Assembly (NCBI GenBank): GCA_023411815.1
Contig: JAEYOJ010000127.1
Span: forward strand, 38,449 to 102,448
Direction: 5' to 3'
Length of the DNA stretch: 64,000 bases
Origin: Pseudomonadota bacterium
Lineage (GTDB): Bacteria; Desulfobacterota; Desulfovibrionia; Desulfovibrionales; Desulfovibrionaceae
The notes under the pieces were generated by a model, which was not told where the DNA came from, did no database searches, and saw only the letters and a program-made list of their open reading frames with translations. Of this stretch, positions 27,913-35,513 are shown piece by piece. The translations under genes and the position numbers were made by a program. Position 1 is the stretch's first letter, and every line of letters starts with the position of its first letter.

Positions 27913-29030
27913 TTGCTGTCTTCGTTGCTGGATGGTTTCTGGAAATATTCCGGGTGCAGAAAGGCGGCCAGTTCCTCCACCGCCAGCACGCTGCGCGGGC
28001 CGGGACGGGAGTAGATGGCTTCGTCCACCATGAGCACGCGGCCGGAGCGCACTGCGGCCAGGGTGCGGAAGTGGCTGCGGACGGACGGGGGCGGCGGCGC
28101 GGGGTTCATGGGGCCCTGCTGCACCAGGTAGACCTCGGGATTCAGGCCGAGGAGCACTTCCTCGCTCAGGCGTACGAGCTTCTTGCCCTGGGTCACGACA
28201 TTCTCGCCGCCCGCGCGGCGGATGATCTCCGAGACCATGGACTCCGCGCCCGCCGCCAGCAAATTTGGGTAACGCACCTCGAAAAAGACCGCTGGGCGCT
28301 GCACGCCCTCCATGGCTTTATCCACTGCCGCCAGTCGGGCCTGGATACGTCCGATCCCCTGCCTTGCCGCATCCTCCGCACCCAGCAGGATGCCAATGCG
28401 CTCCATGGCCGCGAAGAGCGAGGCGAAGTCGTTTATCTCGAAGATCGCCACCGGAATGCCGTGGACGCGCAAGGCCTCCACGGATTGCAGCGCAGCCTCG
28501 CGGCCCGCTAGCTGCAGCACCAGGTCGGGCTTGAGCCCGAGCACCAGCTCCAGGTTGGGGCGCATGTGCGTGCCGATGGACGGTCTGGCAAGGGCTTCTG
28601 CCGGCCAATCCTCCACGTTCGTGCGCGCCACGAGGCGTTCGCTCAGGCCCATGGCCGATATAATCTCTCCCAGGCCGCTGTAGAGCGGAATCACGCGCTG
28701 TGCCGGGGCGGACAGCTCTACCCTCTGGCCCAGGTCGTCCACTATGGCCGGCTCGGCCCAGGCTGCAGGCGCTGTCAGCAGGACAATGGCCAAGAGGAAA
28801 ACGAAGAGAATATGCCTCCGGCGGCTGGGGGAGTGACGACTCCCCCAGGCCCCCCGATGTGTGGGCGTTCCTTTCTCGCCGAAACGGCGAAAAAGGAACG
28901 CCCACAGGGGGGAAAATGAAGATGCGTTTGCGTTCCCGTCCCGGCGAGAAATGCAGGGTCCAGGGAGATCATCTCCCTGGCGGGTGGGGTGCGGGGAGGG
29001 CAGCGACCTCCCTGCATTCTCCTTCATCAT
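27909..29030 (-). CDS. periplasmic binding protein of a B12/iron-siderophore-class ABC transporter
   Basis: Substrate-binding component (BtuF/FecB fold). The mature part starts near EPAIVDDLGQRVELSAPAQRVIPLYSG and has the two-lobe pattern with LELVLGLKPDLVLQ and a C-terminal HP motif region. A signal-peptide core (HILFVFLLAIVLLTAPAAWA) is preceded by RRR but by no ATG, GTG or TTG: this point coincides with the edge of an inserted repeat. The only in-frame ATG codons lie about 70 codons upstream, at 29030 and 29027, reading through the repeat, so the true start is uncertain. Family clear, N-terminus doubtful. Confidence 0.8.
   Translation of the reverse strand: MMKENAGRSLPSPHPTRQGDDLPGPCISRRDGNANASSFSPLWAFLFRRFGEKGTPTHRGAWGSRHSPSRRRHILFVFLLAIVLLTAPAAWAEPAIVDDLGQRVELSAPAQRVIPLYSGLGEIISAMGLSERLVARTNVEDWPAEALARPSIGTHMRPNLELVLGLKPDLVLQLAGREAALQSVEALRVHGIPVAIFEINDFASLFAAMERIGILLGAEDAARQGIGRIQARLAAVDKAMEGVQRPAVFFEVRYPNLLAAGAESMVSEIIRRAGGENVVTQGKKLVRLSEEVLLGLNPEVYLVQQGPMNPAPPPPSVRSHFRTLAAVRSGRVLMVDEAIYSRPGPRSVLAVEELAAFLHPEYFQKPSSNEDSK
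28812..29017 (+). repeat. compound intergenic repeat (long form, copy A)
   Basis: Block 1 (28812-28856) begins ATGCCTCCGGCGGCTGGGGG and folds as GGGGGAGT/ACTCCCCC. Block 2 (28861-28905) is a 21-bp hairpin with apex CGCCGAAACGGCG. Block 3 (28956-29017) is the GGGTCCAGGG...CTCCCTGGCGGG unit seen elsewhere. The same three blocks in the same order occur at 50614-50847. Here the repeat overlaps the 5' end of the binding-protein frame on the other strand. Confidence 0.8.
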
Positions 29031-29034
29031 GATA

Positions 29035-29817
29035 TTACGCACCGGGCACCAGGTGCGCCTGGGGCGCGCCGGTGACGGGGTGCGGGGCGACGACAATGTT
29101 GGTGTCATACAGTTCCCGCAGCAGTTCCGGCCGAAAGACCTCGTCCGTCGGTCCCTCGGCCAGCACGCCGCCGTTTTTCAGCAGGATCAGCCGGTCGCAG
29201 TAGAGCGCGGCCAGGTTCAGGTCGTGAATGGCCGCCAGCACGGTCAGTCCCTGACGCGCCCTGGCCTTGAGCAAGTCCATGGCCTCCACGGCGCGGGCCA
29301 TGTCCAGTCCGGCCGTGGCCTCGTCCAGGAGCATGAGCGCTGAGCCTTGGGCCAGGGCGCGGGCCAGCAGCACGCGGCGGAACTCGCCGCCCGAGAGCTG
29401 GTCGGCCGGGCGCTGCTCGAAATTTAAAGTCGCGGTCTGGGCCATGGCCGCAAGCGCCTCCTCGCGGTCTTCGGGGCCGTACGTGCCCAGGAAGGACAGG
29501 TACGGATAGCGGCCCATGAGCACCACGGACAGGCAGGCCAGGGCCTGGGGCGGCTCGGCCAACTGCGGCACGCTGCACACGAGGCGGGCGCGCTGCCTGG
29601 CCTTGAGGCTGGCCGCGTCATGGCCGTCGATCTCCAGGCTGCCGTTGTGCAGGGGCAGCACGCCGGCCAAGGTCAGCAGCAGCGTGGACTTGCCGCTGCC
29701 GTTGGGGCCGAGCAGGCCGGTAACCAGCTCGCGGCGCACGTGCAGGTCGATGTCGCGCAGCACCTTGCGCCCGTTGGGCCCGGGGTAGCCGCAAGTGGCG
29801 TTCGTCAGGCGGATCAT
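29035..29817 (-). CDS. ABC transporter ATPase, B12/iron-siderophore class
   Basis: Energises the importer. 260 residues with Walker A GPNGSGKST (37-45), signature LSGGEFRRVLLARAL, Walker B ALMLLDEATAGLD and the switch His in AAIHDLN. The ATG at 29817 overlaps the permease TGA (ATGA), and AAGGAG lies 8 nt upstream inside the permease gene; a GTG 9 bp further up is too close to that site. Confidence 0.95.
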   Translation of the reverse strand: MIRLTNATCGYPGPNGRKVLRDIDLHVRRELVTGLLGPNGSGKSTLLLTLAGVLPLHNGSLEIDGHDAASLKARQRARLVCSVPQLAEPPQALACLSVVLMGRYPYLSFLGTYGPEDREEALAAMAQTATLNFEQRPADQLSGGEFRRVLLARALAQGSALMLLDEATAGLDMARAVEAMDLLKARARQGLTVLAAIHDLNLAALYCDRLILLKNGGVLAEGPTDEVFRPELLRELYDTNIVVAPHPVTGAPQAHLVPGA

Positions 29818-30938
29818 GGCCGCCACTCCTTGGCCCGGCGGCGCAGGAGCAGGGCGAAGAACGGCCCGCCCAGCAGCGCCGTTACCACGCCCACGGGCAG
29901 TTCGGCCCCGCCGTGCAGCACGCTGCGCGCCAGGGTGTCGGCCCAGATCAGGGCCAGGGCCCCGGCCAGGGCAGAGAAGGCCAGCAGCGGCCGGTGTTCG
30001 CCGCCCACGAGCAGACGCACCACATGCGGCACGACCAGCCCGGCGAAGCCGATGACCCCGGCCACGGACACGGAGGCTGCGGTGATGAGGCTGGCGGCCG
30101 TGAGCAGCAGGGTGCGCGTGCGGGCCGCGTCCACGCCGAGTTGTCGGGCTTGAACCTCACCCAGGGACAGGATGTCCAGTTCGCGGGAGCGCAGGGCGAT
30201 GAGCGCCGCGCCCAGGGCGAAATAGGGCAGGAACAGGAGCAAGTGGACCCAGCCGCGACCCTGGAAGCTGCCCATGATCCAGAACACGATGCTGCTGACC
30301 GATTCCTCGTCCAGGGCCTTGAGCAGGGCGATGAGCGCCGAGAGGAAGGTGGACACCACGATGCCGGCCAGCACCAGGGTCTCGCGGCGCAGGGTCCCGC
30401 CCGAACGGCCCAGGAGGATGACCACGGCCAATGCCGCCAGTCCACCGGCCAGACCGGCCAGGGGCAGCAGGCCCATGTTCGTGAGGAACGGCAGGCCCGC
30501 GGGCAACAGCCCGGTGGACAGGCCGAGGAAGATGGCCATGGACGCGCCGAAGGCCGAGCCCGTGCTCACGCCCACGGTGAACGGGTCGGCCAGGGGGTTC
30601 TGCAGGATGCCCTGGAACACCGCGCCGGACACGGCCAGCCCCGCGCCTACGGCGGCGGCCAGCAGCGTGCGGCTCAGGCGCAGGTCCACGACTACCACGC
30701 GCGTGGTTTCGTCCGTCAGGGGCACGGCGCGGAAGGTATCGAGCAGGGCCTGGGCTGCCTGGGAAAAATCGATGTCCAGCGCGCCCACGGCGCAGGCCGC
30801 GGGAATGGACAGGACCAGCGCCAGGGTCAGGACCAGAAAGGTGCCCCAGGGGAGCGCCGGCCCGGCCCAGGCCCCGGCGTCGGAGCGCCTCCGGCCGCCT
30901 GCGGCGGCCGGGGCGTTCATGTCTGGCCCACTAGCCAT
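29814..30938 (-). CDS. ABC transporter permease, FecCD/BtuC family
   Basis: Inner-membrane channel of the importer. 374 residues with about nine to ten hydrophobic helices. FecCD motifs include LRLSRTLLAAAVGAGLAVSGAVFQGILQNPLADPFTVGVSTGSAFGA and the coupling-helix segment GFAGLVVPHVVRLLVGGEHR. The start overlaps the cbiK stop by 8 bp. Substrate is not fixed by sequence; in this operon a cobalt tetrapyrrole, corrinoid, heme or Fe chelate is plausible. Confidence 0.95.
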   Translation of the reverse strand: MASGPDMNAPAAAGGRRRSDAGAWAGPALPWGTFLVLTLALVLSIPAACAVGALDIDFSQAAQALLDTFRAVPLTDETTRVVVVDLRLSRTLLAAAVGAGLAVSGAVFQGILQNPLADPFTVGVSTGSAFGASMAIFLGLSTGLLPAGLPFLTNMGLLPLAGLAGGLAALAVVILLGRSGGTLRRETLVLAGIVVSTFLSALIALLKALDEESVSSIVFWIMGSFQGRGWVHLLLFLPYFALGAALIALRSRELDILSLGEVQARQLGVDAARTRTLLLTAASLITAASVSVAGVIGFAGLVVPHVVRLLVGGEHRPLLAFSALAGALALIWADTLARSVLHGGAELPVGVVTALLGGPFFALLLRRRAKEWRP

Positions 30939-31845
30939 GATCCTCTGTTTCGCCGCGCAGGGCTTTCAGGCTGCGGCCGATCTGCTCGACCCAGATATCA
31001 ACCACGGCTGGGTCCTCGGCCAGTCCGCGCATGACCGGCTGGCAGGCGATGCCCTTGGCTTTGAGCTGCGATTTCCAGGAATCCGGCTCGTCGCCGGCGA
31101 TGTCGTTGCGGGTGTGGTCGCCGGCCACGGTCAGGAACGGCACGAGGTAGGCCTTGGCGATCTTGCGCCTGCCCAGGTCGGCTAGGACATCCTCCATGGA
31201 GGGGGAGCCTTCGATGGCGCCCACGAAGGCGCGCGCGGACTTCTGCTGCAGATAGTACTGCATGGCCGGATAAAAGGCCGAGGCCATGTGGTGTGTGCCG
31301 TGACCCACGAGCACCAGGGCCTCGCGCTCGCCGAGAGCGGGCACGGAAGCCAGTACGGCCTTGGCCAGGGAGCTCATGGCCTCTGGGCCGGACAGCAGCG
31401 GCGGGCCGAGCACGATGTGCTCGAAGCTCTTGGGCATTGAACCGAAAGCCTGGACGATGGCGGCCAGGTCGTTGAACTCCTGTCCGGGAATGACGTGCAG
31501 CGACTGCACGGCCACATGGGTGAAGCCGTCGTCGAGCATACGGCCCAGGGCTCCTGCGGGCGAGGCGTTACGCAGGCCCTCCTCCGCGGCGACCTTGTGG
31601 CGGATCTGGCGGGACGTATAGGCCCAGCGCACCTCCACGCCGGGGTAGGCGGCCTTGACCCTGGATTCGATTGTTGCGTAGGCCGTGCGCGCCTTGGGCA
31701 CGCTGGTGCCGAAGGTCACGAGCAGGATGCCGGTCTTGGGTTCGGCCTTGGCCTTGCCGTGAGCCTCTGCATCGGCCTGGAGGCCGAGGAACAGCGCCAG
31801 GAAGCAGATGGACAGAAAGAACGCGAGACGGTGTTGGATGCGCAT
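30931..31845 (-). CDS. cbiK: periplasmic sirohydrochlorin cobaltochelatase
   Basis: Inserts Co2+ (or Fe2+) into sirohydrochlorin. 304 residues; N-terminal signal peptide with cleavage near AEA-H (residue 28), so the enzyme is exported. Metal-insertion residues: H182 in VGHGTHHM, E212 in GAIEGSP and H244 in VAGDHTRND. An exported CbiK beside a FecCD-type importer and cobI is the arrangement known from Desulfovibrio vulgaris, where the periplasmic form also binds heme. The ATG at 31845 has AAGGAGG. First gene after the cobalamin riboswitch. Confidence 0.95.
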   Translation of the reverse strand: MRIQHRLAFFLSICFLALFLGLQADAEAHGKAKAEPKTGILLVTFGTSVPKARTAYATIESRVKAAYPGVEVRWAYTSRQIRHKVAAEEGLRNASPAGALGRMLDDGFTHVAVQSLHVIPGQEFNDLAAIVQAFGSMPKSFEHIVLGPPLLSGPEAMSSLAKAVLASVPALGEREALVLVGHGTHHMASAFYPAMQYYLQQKSARAFVGAIEGSPSMEDVLADLGRRKIAKAYLVPFLTVAGDHTRNDIAGDEPDSWKSQLKAKGIACQPVMRGLAEDPAVVDIWVEQIGRSLKALRGETEDHG

Positions 31846-31880
31846 GGGTCCTCCTTCAATAAAGGAGGGGGCGTGGAAAG

Positions 31881-31916
31881 AAAAAGGCCCGGTGCCGCCA
31901 CATGCGGCTGGGCCTT
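31881..31916 (-). terminator. riboswitch expression-platform terminator
   Basis: On the minus strand AAGGCCC ... GGGCCTT with an inner CCGC/GCGG stem is followed by TTTTT, 35 bp before the cbiK ribosome-binding site. It is placed after the cobalamin aptamer, as expected for B12-dependent premature termination. Confidence 0.85.
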
Positions 31917-31954
31917 CGTGCGTGCGGACCTCGGCAAAGCCCCCGTTGCCGTTG

Positions 31955-32118
31955 ATCCCTATACCTTGGGCCGTTTCGCGGTTGGTCTTCTGGCTCGCCC
32001 CACCCTGGGTCGCCTTCCCGCCCGCAGGCAGTGGCATGTGTGACCCAAGGCATGATCTAATGGATCGGGGCTTACAGCGGCGGGACCGCTCCGGACTCGC
32101 ACCGGATTCCCAATTAAG
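31955..32118 (-). ncRNA. cobalamin (B12) riboswitch
   Basis: On the minus strand the class signatures appear in order: GGGAATCCGGTGCGAGTCCGG, then AGCGGTCCCGCCGCTGTAA, later GCCACTG, GGGAAGGCG and the B12 box GAGCCAGAAGACC. It controls cbiK, the transporter genes and cobI. Outer limits are approximate. Confidence 0.95.
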
Positions 32119-32145
32119 CGCATGGCGCGCCGCGAATATGTCCGG

Positions 32146-32174
32146 GCTATACTGCCTCCCTCTACGCCGGTCAA
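32146..32174 (-). promoter_or_regulatory. sigma-70 promoter of the riboswitch operon
   Basis: TTGACC (32169-32174) and TATAGC (32146-32151) are 17 bp apart on the minus strand. The start would be about 32138, some 20 nt before the aptamer. Confidence 0.7.
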
Positions 32175-32221
32175 GAAGCGGCATCACTTGCCTTTTGCCG
32201 TGAGCGCTCCTACAAGGCCCC

Positions 32222-32812
32222 ATGCGCTACTGCATAACCGACGAGAGATTGGCCCGCATCCGTCAGGTGCTCTCCAGACGGCAGAAGGACCTCACGCTGG
32301 TCATCGACAACGTGCACGACCCGCACAATGTCTCGGCCATCCTGCGCAGCTGCGACGCCTTCGGCGTGCCCGGCGTGCACCTTTACTACACCACGAGCGC
32401 CTTTCCGGCCCTGGGCCAGAAATCCTCGGCCTCGGCGCGCAAGTGGGTCACGCGCGCGCGCCACTCCGACGCGAACGCCATGTGCGGCGGGCTCAAGTCC
32501 CAGGGTTTCCAGATCCTGGCCACGGGTTTCAGCGCGCGGGCCAAGCCGCTCACGGACTGGGACCTGAGCAGGCCAACGGCGGTCGTCCTGGGCAACGAGC
32601 ATAACGGCGCGAGCCCCGAGCTTGCGCAGGCGGCCGACGGCGAAATCTACATCCCCATGATGGGCATGGTGCAGAGCCTGAACGTCTCGGTGGCCGCGGC
32701 GGTCATCCTGTACGAAGCCTGGCGGCAGCGCTGGGCCAAAGGCATGTACGACGAGTCCAGCCTGAGTCCCGAGGAGTTCGCGCTCCTGGAAAAGGACTGG
32801 GTCAGCCGATAG
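32222..32812 (+). CDS. trmH: SpoU/TrmH-family tRNA (guanosine-2'-O-)-methyltransferase
   Basis: SAM-dependent 2'-O ribose methylation of RNA, most likely tRNA G18. 196 residues with the three SpoU motifs: VHDPHNVSAILRSCDAFG, VVLGNEHNGASPE and IPMMGMVQSLNVSVAAAVILYE, forming the trefoil-knot site. Divergent from the cobalamin operon. The upstream Shine-Dalgarno (AAGG) is weak. Confidence 0.92.
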   Translation: MRYCITDERLARIRQVLSRRQKDLTLVIDNVHDPHNVSAILRSCDAFGVPGVHLYYTTSAFPALGQKSSASARKWVTRARHSDANAMCGGLKSQGFQILATGFSARAKPLTDWDLSRPTAVVLGNEHNGASPELAQAADGEIYIPMMGMVQSLNVSVAAAVILYEAWRQRWAKGMYDESSLSPEEFALLEKDWVSR

Positions 32813-32987
32813 GATCGTTTTCGCAACCTGCCGGTCCGGCTTCCGCTTGCGCAGGGTTGATATCGGTTGATATCGCTTGGTATTCGGCGGAAGCGCGGCA
32901 TCGTGCAATATTGTATGCCGCCGGCCAGTCCGGCATGAATCGTAAGCGCAGCCCCCAGCGCACATCACCAGAATCCGGGAACAGCGC

Positions 32988-33608
32988 ATGACCAGCTTGC
33001 AAGCGGCCGTGGAAGCCATCAGACGGGGCGGGGTGGTGATCTATCCCACCGAGACCCTGTACGGGCTGGGGGCCAACGCCCTGCAGCCCGAGGCCGCCGC
33101 GCGCGTGTGCCGTCTCAAGGGGCGGCCCGAGAGCAAACCCCTGCCGCTGGTGGTCGGCTCGCGGGAGCAGGTCGGCCTGGTCACGGATCTTGAGGACGCC
33201 GACTTCATCCGCCTGGCGGATATCTTTTGGCCCGGCCCCCTGTCCATCATCGTGCCCGCGCGCCCGGAGCTGGCCCCGCAGGTGCAGGATGCGGCGGGAT
33301 TCAGCTCCCTGCGCTGGACCGCCCACGCCACGGCCGCGACCCTGTGCCTGGAGTCGGGCGCGCCGCTCATCGCCACTAGCGCCAACCTGAGCGGTCGGCC
33401 CGCGGCGGCCAGGCCCGAGGAACTCGACCCTGTCCTGTTGGCCGAAGTGGATGCTGCCGTGCTCGATCGACCCTGGCCCGCGGGCGGACCGGCCTCCACG
33501 GTCGTGCGCCTGCTGGGGGCCGGACGGCTGGAGATTTTGCGGGACGGGGCCGTGCCTGCGCAAGCCTTGACCGATGCCGGTTTCCGGCTGCCGGTACAGG
33601 GCGGGTAA
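32988..33608 (+). CDS. Sua5/YciO/YrdC-family threonylcarbamoyl-AMP synthase
   Basis: Probably makes L-threonylcarbamoyl-AMP for the t6A37 modification of tRNA. 206 residues with the N-terminal GGVVIYPTETLYGLGANAL, RPESKPLPL, the WPGPLSIIVPA stretch and IATSANLSGRPA. It lacks the C-terminal Sua5 domain, so it is of the TsaC/YrdC size class. It follows trmH in the same direction after 175 bp that hold a short GGTTGATATC tandem but no recognised signal. Confidence 0.9.
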   Translation: MTSLQAAVEAIRRGGVVIYPTETLYGLGANALQPEAAARVCRLKGRPESKPLPLVVGSREQVGLVTDLEDADFIRLADIFWPGPLSIIVPARPELAPQVQDAAGFSSLRWTAHATAATLCLESGAPLIATSANLSGRPAAARPEELDPVLLAEVDAAVLDRPWPAGGPASTVVRLLGAGRLEILRDGAVPAQALTDAGFRLPVQGG

Positions 33609-33919
33609 AAAGAATTGAACCGGCCCGGAGCCTGGGTTCGGACCTTGCGCTCGGCTGGTTTAATTATTTGAACTGAACAGGCTGTGGCCAGTGTTCATGC
33701 CCAGGCCGAAATTCATTCCAAGTCCGCGTACATTCAGAGCGATATGGTAGGATAGCCGGACTCGCACACTTTGGCCCGCGAGTTGCTAGAAGGGTGTCAG
33801 TCATCCTTCCTTTTTTTGCGGAAGCCGGCTCCATGGGGGTGGTCCCCATGGAGCCGGCTTCATTTTTGGGGTCCGTGCAGCGGTCGTACGCATGGTTCAG
33901 CGAAATGGACCCGCGCCGC
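33609..33919. other. 311-bp gene-free stretch
   Basis: Contains the bidirectional terminator described separately. The remaining bases, including an AT-richer part near 33655-33720, hold no tRNA-like fold, open frame with a ribosome-binding site, or promoter that I can support. Confidence 0.5.
33821..33867. terminator. bidirectional intrinsic terminator
   Basis: A stem of about 18 bp (GAAGCCGGCTCCATGGGG and its complement, loop near GTGG) with ATTTTT on the plus side and a run of seven A before it, giving a T-run on the minus side. It ends the Sua5-family transcript and the converging glycosyltransferase transcript. Confidence 0.92.
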
Positions 33920-34855
33920 TCAGGCGCTGGCGGAGAGCGTGTCCTCCACCGCGCGCACGACCATGTCCACGCCGACCGCCTTCAGGCATGCGGCGTCTGG
34001 GCAGCGCAGGTTGCGAGTCGTCAGCGTGCAGGGCCGGCAGGGGACCAGGCCGGCCGGCGCGGCCAGGGCCGTGATGCCTTCCGGGGCCCACATGGCGCGT
34101 GAGGTCGGCCCGAAGATGGCCACCCCAGGCACGCCGAGCCTGGAGGCCAGATGCATGGGGCCGCAGTCGTTGCCCACGGCCATGCGGGCGGAGAGCAGCA
34201 GGCCTTGCAGCGCCACGGCGTCCTCCGGCAGCACCGAGGGCCTGCCGCCGGTATCGAGGCCCCGCTCGGCCTCGGCTGGGCCGAGCACGAACAGGGGAGA
34301 CAATCCCAGGTTCTCCAGCCTGTCGGCCAGTTCAAAAAATTTGACCAGCGGCCATTGCTTGAGCCGATGCCCCGCTCCAGGAAAGAGCAAGGCCAGCCGT
34401 TTCGCTTCAGGTCCGGCCCAGGCGGGCAAGAACTGCCGCCAACCGCTTTTCCAGTCTTCCGTCCTGAGTATTCCCTTTTCCTCCAATTGCAGGCTATAGT
34501 TGCGGCAAACAGAGACGGCAGCTCGCGCGCCGCTCGGTCGTACGCCTTGCAGATACCATAGCCGCTCGTCCCGTATCGGCGCGCAGGCCGACAGGCCGAA
34601 CCAGACGACCAGGCTGCGCTCCAGGTTCGAGGGCCATGGGCCGGCCGTGTGCAATGCATCCACGGCAGCGGCCAACGGGGCCGGGCAAGGCTGGATGCCG
34701 AGCGGAGCCAGCCAGGGCAGCCGGTCGGAGCGGCCATGCCAGTATGCGGGTTGATGCGGCAGACTTAGGCGCAGTTGGCGCAGGGCGGGCCAGGCCAGAA
34801 AAAAATCGCCGAGTGCTCCGCGATGAACGATTATGGTGTTGTCATGTTTATGCAT
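33920..34855 (-). CDS. glycosyltransferase family 9 (heptosyltransferase-like)
   Basis: Probable LPS core sugar transferase. 311 residues, GT-B fold, family 9: N-terminal IIVHRGALGDFFLAWPALRQL and C-terminal MAVGNDCGPMHLASRLGVPGVAIFGPTS, the ADP-heptose binding signature. Donor and acceptor cannot be told. Single gene with a terminator behind it. Confidence 0.9.
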   Translation of the reverse strand: MHKHDNTIIVHRGALGDFFLAWPALRQLRLSLPHQPAYWHGRSDRLPWLAPLGIQPCPAPLAAAVDALHTAGPWPSNLERSLVVWFGLSACAPIRDERLWYLQGVRPSGARAAVSVCRNYSLQLEEKGILRTEDWKSGWRQFLPAWAGPEAKRLALLFPGAGHRLKQWPLVKFFELADRLENLGLSPLFVLGPAEAERGLDTGGRPSVLPEDAVALQGLLLSARMAVGNDCGPMHLASRLGVPGVAIFGPTSRAMWAPEGITALAAPAGLVPCRPCTLTTRNLRCPDAACLKAVGVDMVVRAVEDTLSASA

Positions 34856-35042
34856 TTATTCTAATAAGGTAGCGTAATGTTTCATGTCGTGGTCGAGCGA
34901 TGCCATGCGAATGCCAATGGCGCAAATCATGCGCGAATGAGGCTCCGGGCGCCGCGCTGCCGACGGTGGTCGGCTGAAAGAGCGCAGGACCGGCCGGAAA
35001 CGAGGTAAAGTCGCGCCAGATAGTGCGGCGGGAGAATAATTC

Positions 35043-35462
35043 ATGTCCCATCGTAATCCGACACCCACGGTGGATACCGTCATCCTGATACCCGGACGCG
35101 GCGTGGTCCTGATCAAGCGCCGCAACGAGCCGCACGGCTGGGCGCTGCCCGGAGGCTTCATCGACTACGGCGAGACCGCGGAGCATGCGGCGGTGCGCGA
35201 GGCCAGGGAGGAGACCGGCCTGAGCGTGGAGTTGACGGGCCTTCTTGGCGTCTACTCCGATCCGGCCAGGGACCCCAGGCTGCATACCATCTCCACCGTG
35301 TACACCGCGGTGGCCGTGAACCCGACGGAACTCAAGGCCGGGGACGACGCGGCGGGCGTCGAGGTGTTCGCGCTGGGCAAATGGCCCGAGCCCGTGGTTT
35401 TCGACCACGCCAGGATTCTCGACGACTACCTGCGGACGCAGCGGCGTCTTGCCGTTCTATGA
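35043..35462 (+). CDS. Nudix hydrolase
   Basis: Hydrolyses a nucleoside diphosphate linked to another group. The 139-residue protein has a complete Nudix box starting GGFIDYGET and ending REAREETGL, preceded by LIKRRNEPHGWALPGG. The profile resembles small ADP-ribose or 8-oxo-dGTP hydrolases; substrate is open. GGGAG precedes the ATG. glgA starts 51 bp downstream, so cotranscription with the glycogen genes is possible. Confidence 0.92.
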   Translation: MSHRNPTPTVDTVILIPGRGVVLIKRRNEPHGWALPGGFIDYGETAEHAAVREAREETGLSVELTGLLGVYSDPARDPRLHTISTVYTAVAVNPTELKAGDDAAGVEVFALGKWPEPVVFDHARILDDYLRTQRRLAVL

Positions 35463-35513
35463 TGCGGACTTCACGCAAGGATTGCAACGCCCGGCAGGGC
35501 ATCGTGAGGTGAC

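Noticed and set aside
32855..32890. Tandem GGTTGATATC-like repeat as a start of a repeat array
   Set aside because: Only two full and one partial unit; too short and irregular for CRISPR or an iteron set.
33609..33820. Possible tRNA or small RNA in the gap after the Sua5-family gene
   Set aside because: No cloverleaf, no T-loop GTTCRA context with matching stems, no promoter; only the terminator further on is convincing.
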